From IMG/VR virus record IMGVR_UViG_3300036806_000128, positions 1 through 39,855 of that record: 39,855 nt of DNA; one strand, 5' to 3'. The notes beneath the pieces were generated by a model. That model worked only from the letters and a program-made list of their open reading frames with translations. It did not search any database and was not told the origin of the DNA. How positions within the stretch are numbered: position 1 is the stretch's first letter; the number at the start of each line of letters is the position of its first letter. Source of the DNA: a virus. Positions 39,641 to 39,855 of the stretch are shown piece after piece. The translations under genes and the position numbers were made by a program.

Positions 39641-39660
39641 TTTGGTCTTGTTTGGTCTTA
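39641..39660 (+). repeat. Tandem 10-bp repeat, possible integrase arm sites
   Basis: TTTGGTCTTG TTTGGTCTTA directly after the integrase stop, about 75-90 bases before the tRNA fragment. Paired short repeats at this distance from the core are typical arm-type sites of tyrosine integrases. Confidence 0.4.
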
Positions 39661-39732
39661 CAAATCGCAGGATCAAGGCGTGAATGTATTGACTAAGTAT
39701 TGTGAAATCAGCGGCGAGTGCTTCCAAAAGCG

Positions 39733-39782
39733 CAGCCCTGAAAAGGCTGGCGTCGGCGGTTCGATTCCGTCCCTGGCCACCA
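39733..39782 (+). other. Attachment site: 3' half of tRNA-Phe (GAA)
   Basis: Anticodon stem CAGCC/GGCTG with loop CTGAAAA (anticodon GAA, 39740-39742), a five-base variable region, T arm GGCGG-TTCGATT-CCGTC, acceptor strand CCTGGCC, discriminator A and encoded CCA. The matching 5' half (GGCCAGG and D arm) is absent; the upstream bases are unrelated. This is therefore a partial gene, as at a phage attachment site in the tRNA 3' half. It may be the distal junction of a prophage or attP in a free genome. Confidence 0.75.
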
Positions 39783-39855
39783 TACCCTTCACAACTTGGT
39801 TCTGAGAATAAACGGCTGTATCGCCAGTTATAATGCGCAGAAAATGACAAACCCC
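39783..39855 (+). other. Sequence beyond attachment site; possible promoter and gene start
   Basis: TATAAT at 39829-39834 is followed after nine bases by ATGACAAACCCC at the window end (possible start MTNP...). No good -35. If the site is a prophage junction, this is host DNA; otherwise phage. Too little is visible to decide. Confidence 0.25.

Noticed and set aside
39464-39850. 128-residue minus-strand frame containing GRNRTADASLFRAALL
   Set aside because: It runs antisense to the tRNA-Phe fragment and the integrase end; this peptide type is a known artefact of translating tRNA genes backwards.

Overview
The window is most of a temperate, short-tailed (podovirus-like) phage or prophage. It probably infects a Gram-negative bacterium, perhaps an Acidobacteriota/Terriglobia member. 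That host guess is inference: the phage carries an outer-membrane beta-barrel gene, and the style of its cold-shock protein and small zinc proteins recalls that group. The podovirus assignment rests on a ~790-residue portal, scaffold and capsid in the usual order, no tape-measure gene, and two very large internal/ejection-type proteins. The terminase genes are not here and presumably lie left of base 1, because the first gene (a tail spike) is cut by the window edge.

Layout. Bases 1-24130 are the late region, almost all on the + strand: tail spike, portal, two small proteins, scaffold, major capsid, connector and tail proteins, a GNAT-like protein, a virion protein ending in a Hint (intein/hedgehog-type) domain, two large internal proteins (the second with a ParB-type domain plus helix-turn-helix), then the lysis genes (coiled-coil membrane protein, lipoprotein, lytic transglycosylase, holin candidate) and an outer-membrane barrel gene. 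Two small cassettes on the opposite strand interrupt this region. One (2772-3262) encodes a secreted protein, a 53-residue protein and a methyltransferase. The other (16038-16567) encodes a lone intein-block-A-like peptide and a Tat-exported protein. A bidirectional terminator near 24100 separates late and early regions.

Bases 24145-38215 are one long minus-strand early operon of more than 30 tightly coupled genes. It holds winged-helix and excisionase-like regulators, a YqaJ-type exonuclease and RecT annealing protein, a DUF1376-like replication initiator with in-gene direct repeats, a DnaC-like helicase loader, a J-domain protein, a cold-shock protein, a Fis-type regulator, a Gp37/Gp68 (DUF5131) protein, two HNH nucleases and many small CxxC proteins.

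Bases 38216-38388 form a compact control region between the early operon and the integrase. Two divergent promoters are bridged by a 45-bp dyad, at least three good and two weaker copies of a 16-bp operator overlap them, and a perfect 20-bp palindrome contains a chromosomal-type parS core. The integrase (38389-39636) is followed by tandem 10-bp repeats and the 3' half of a tRNA-Phe gene (39733-39782), which marks the attachment site. No CI-like repressor is recognisable.

The most unusual points are the Hint domain on a virion protein with a second, gapless block-A homologue encoded on the opposite strand ~0.5 kb away, and the co-occurrence of a parS-like site with a virion protein carrying a ParB fold and HTH.
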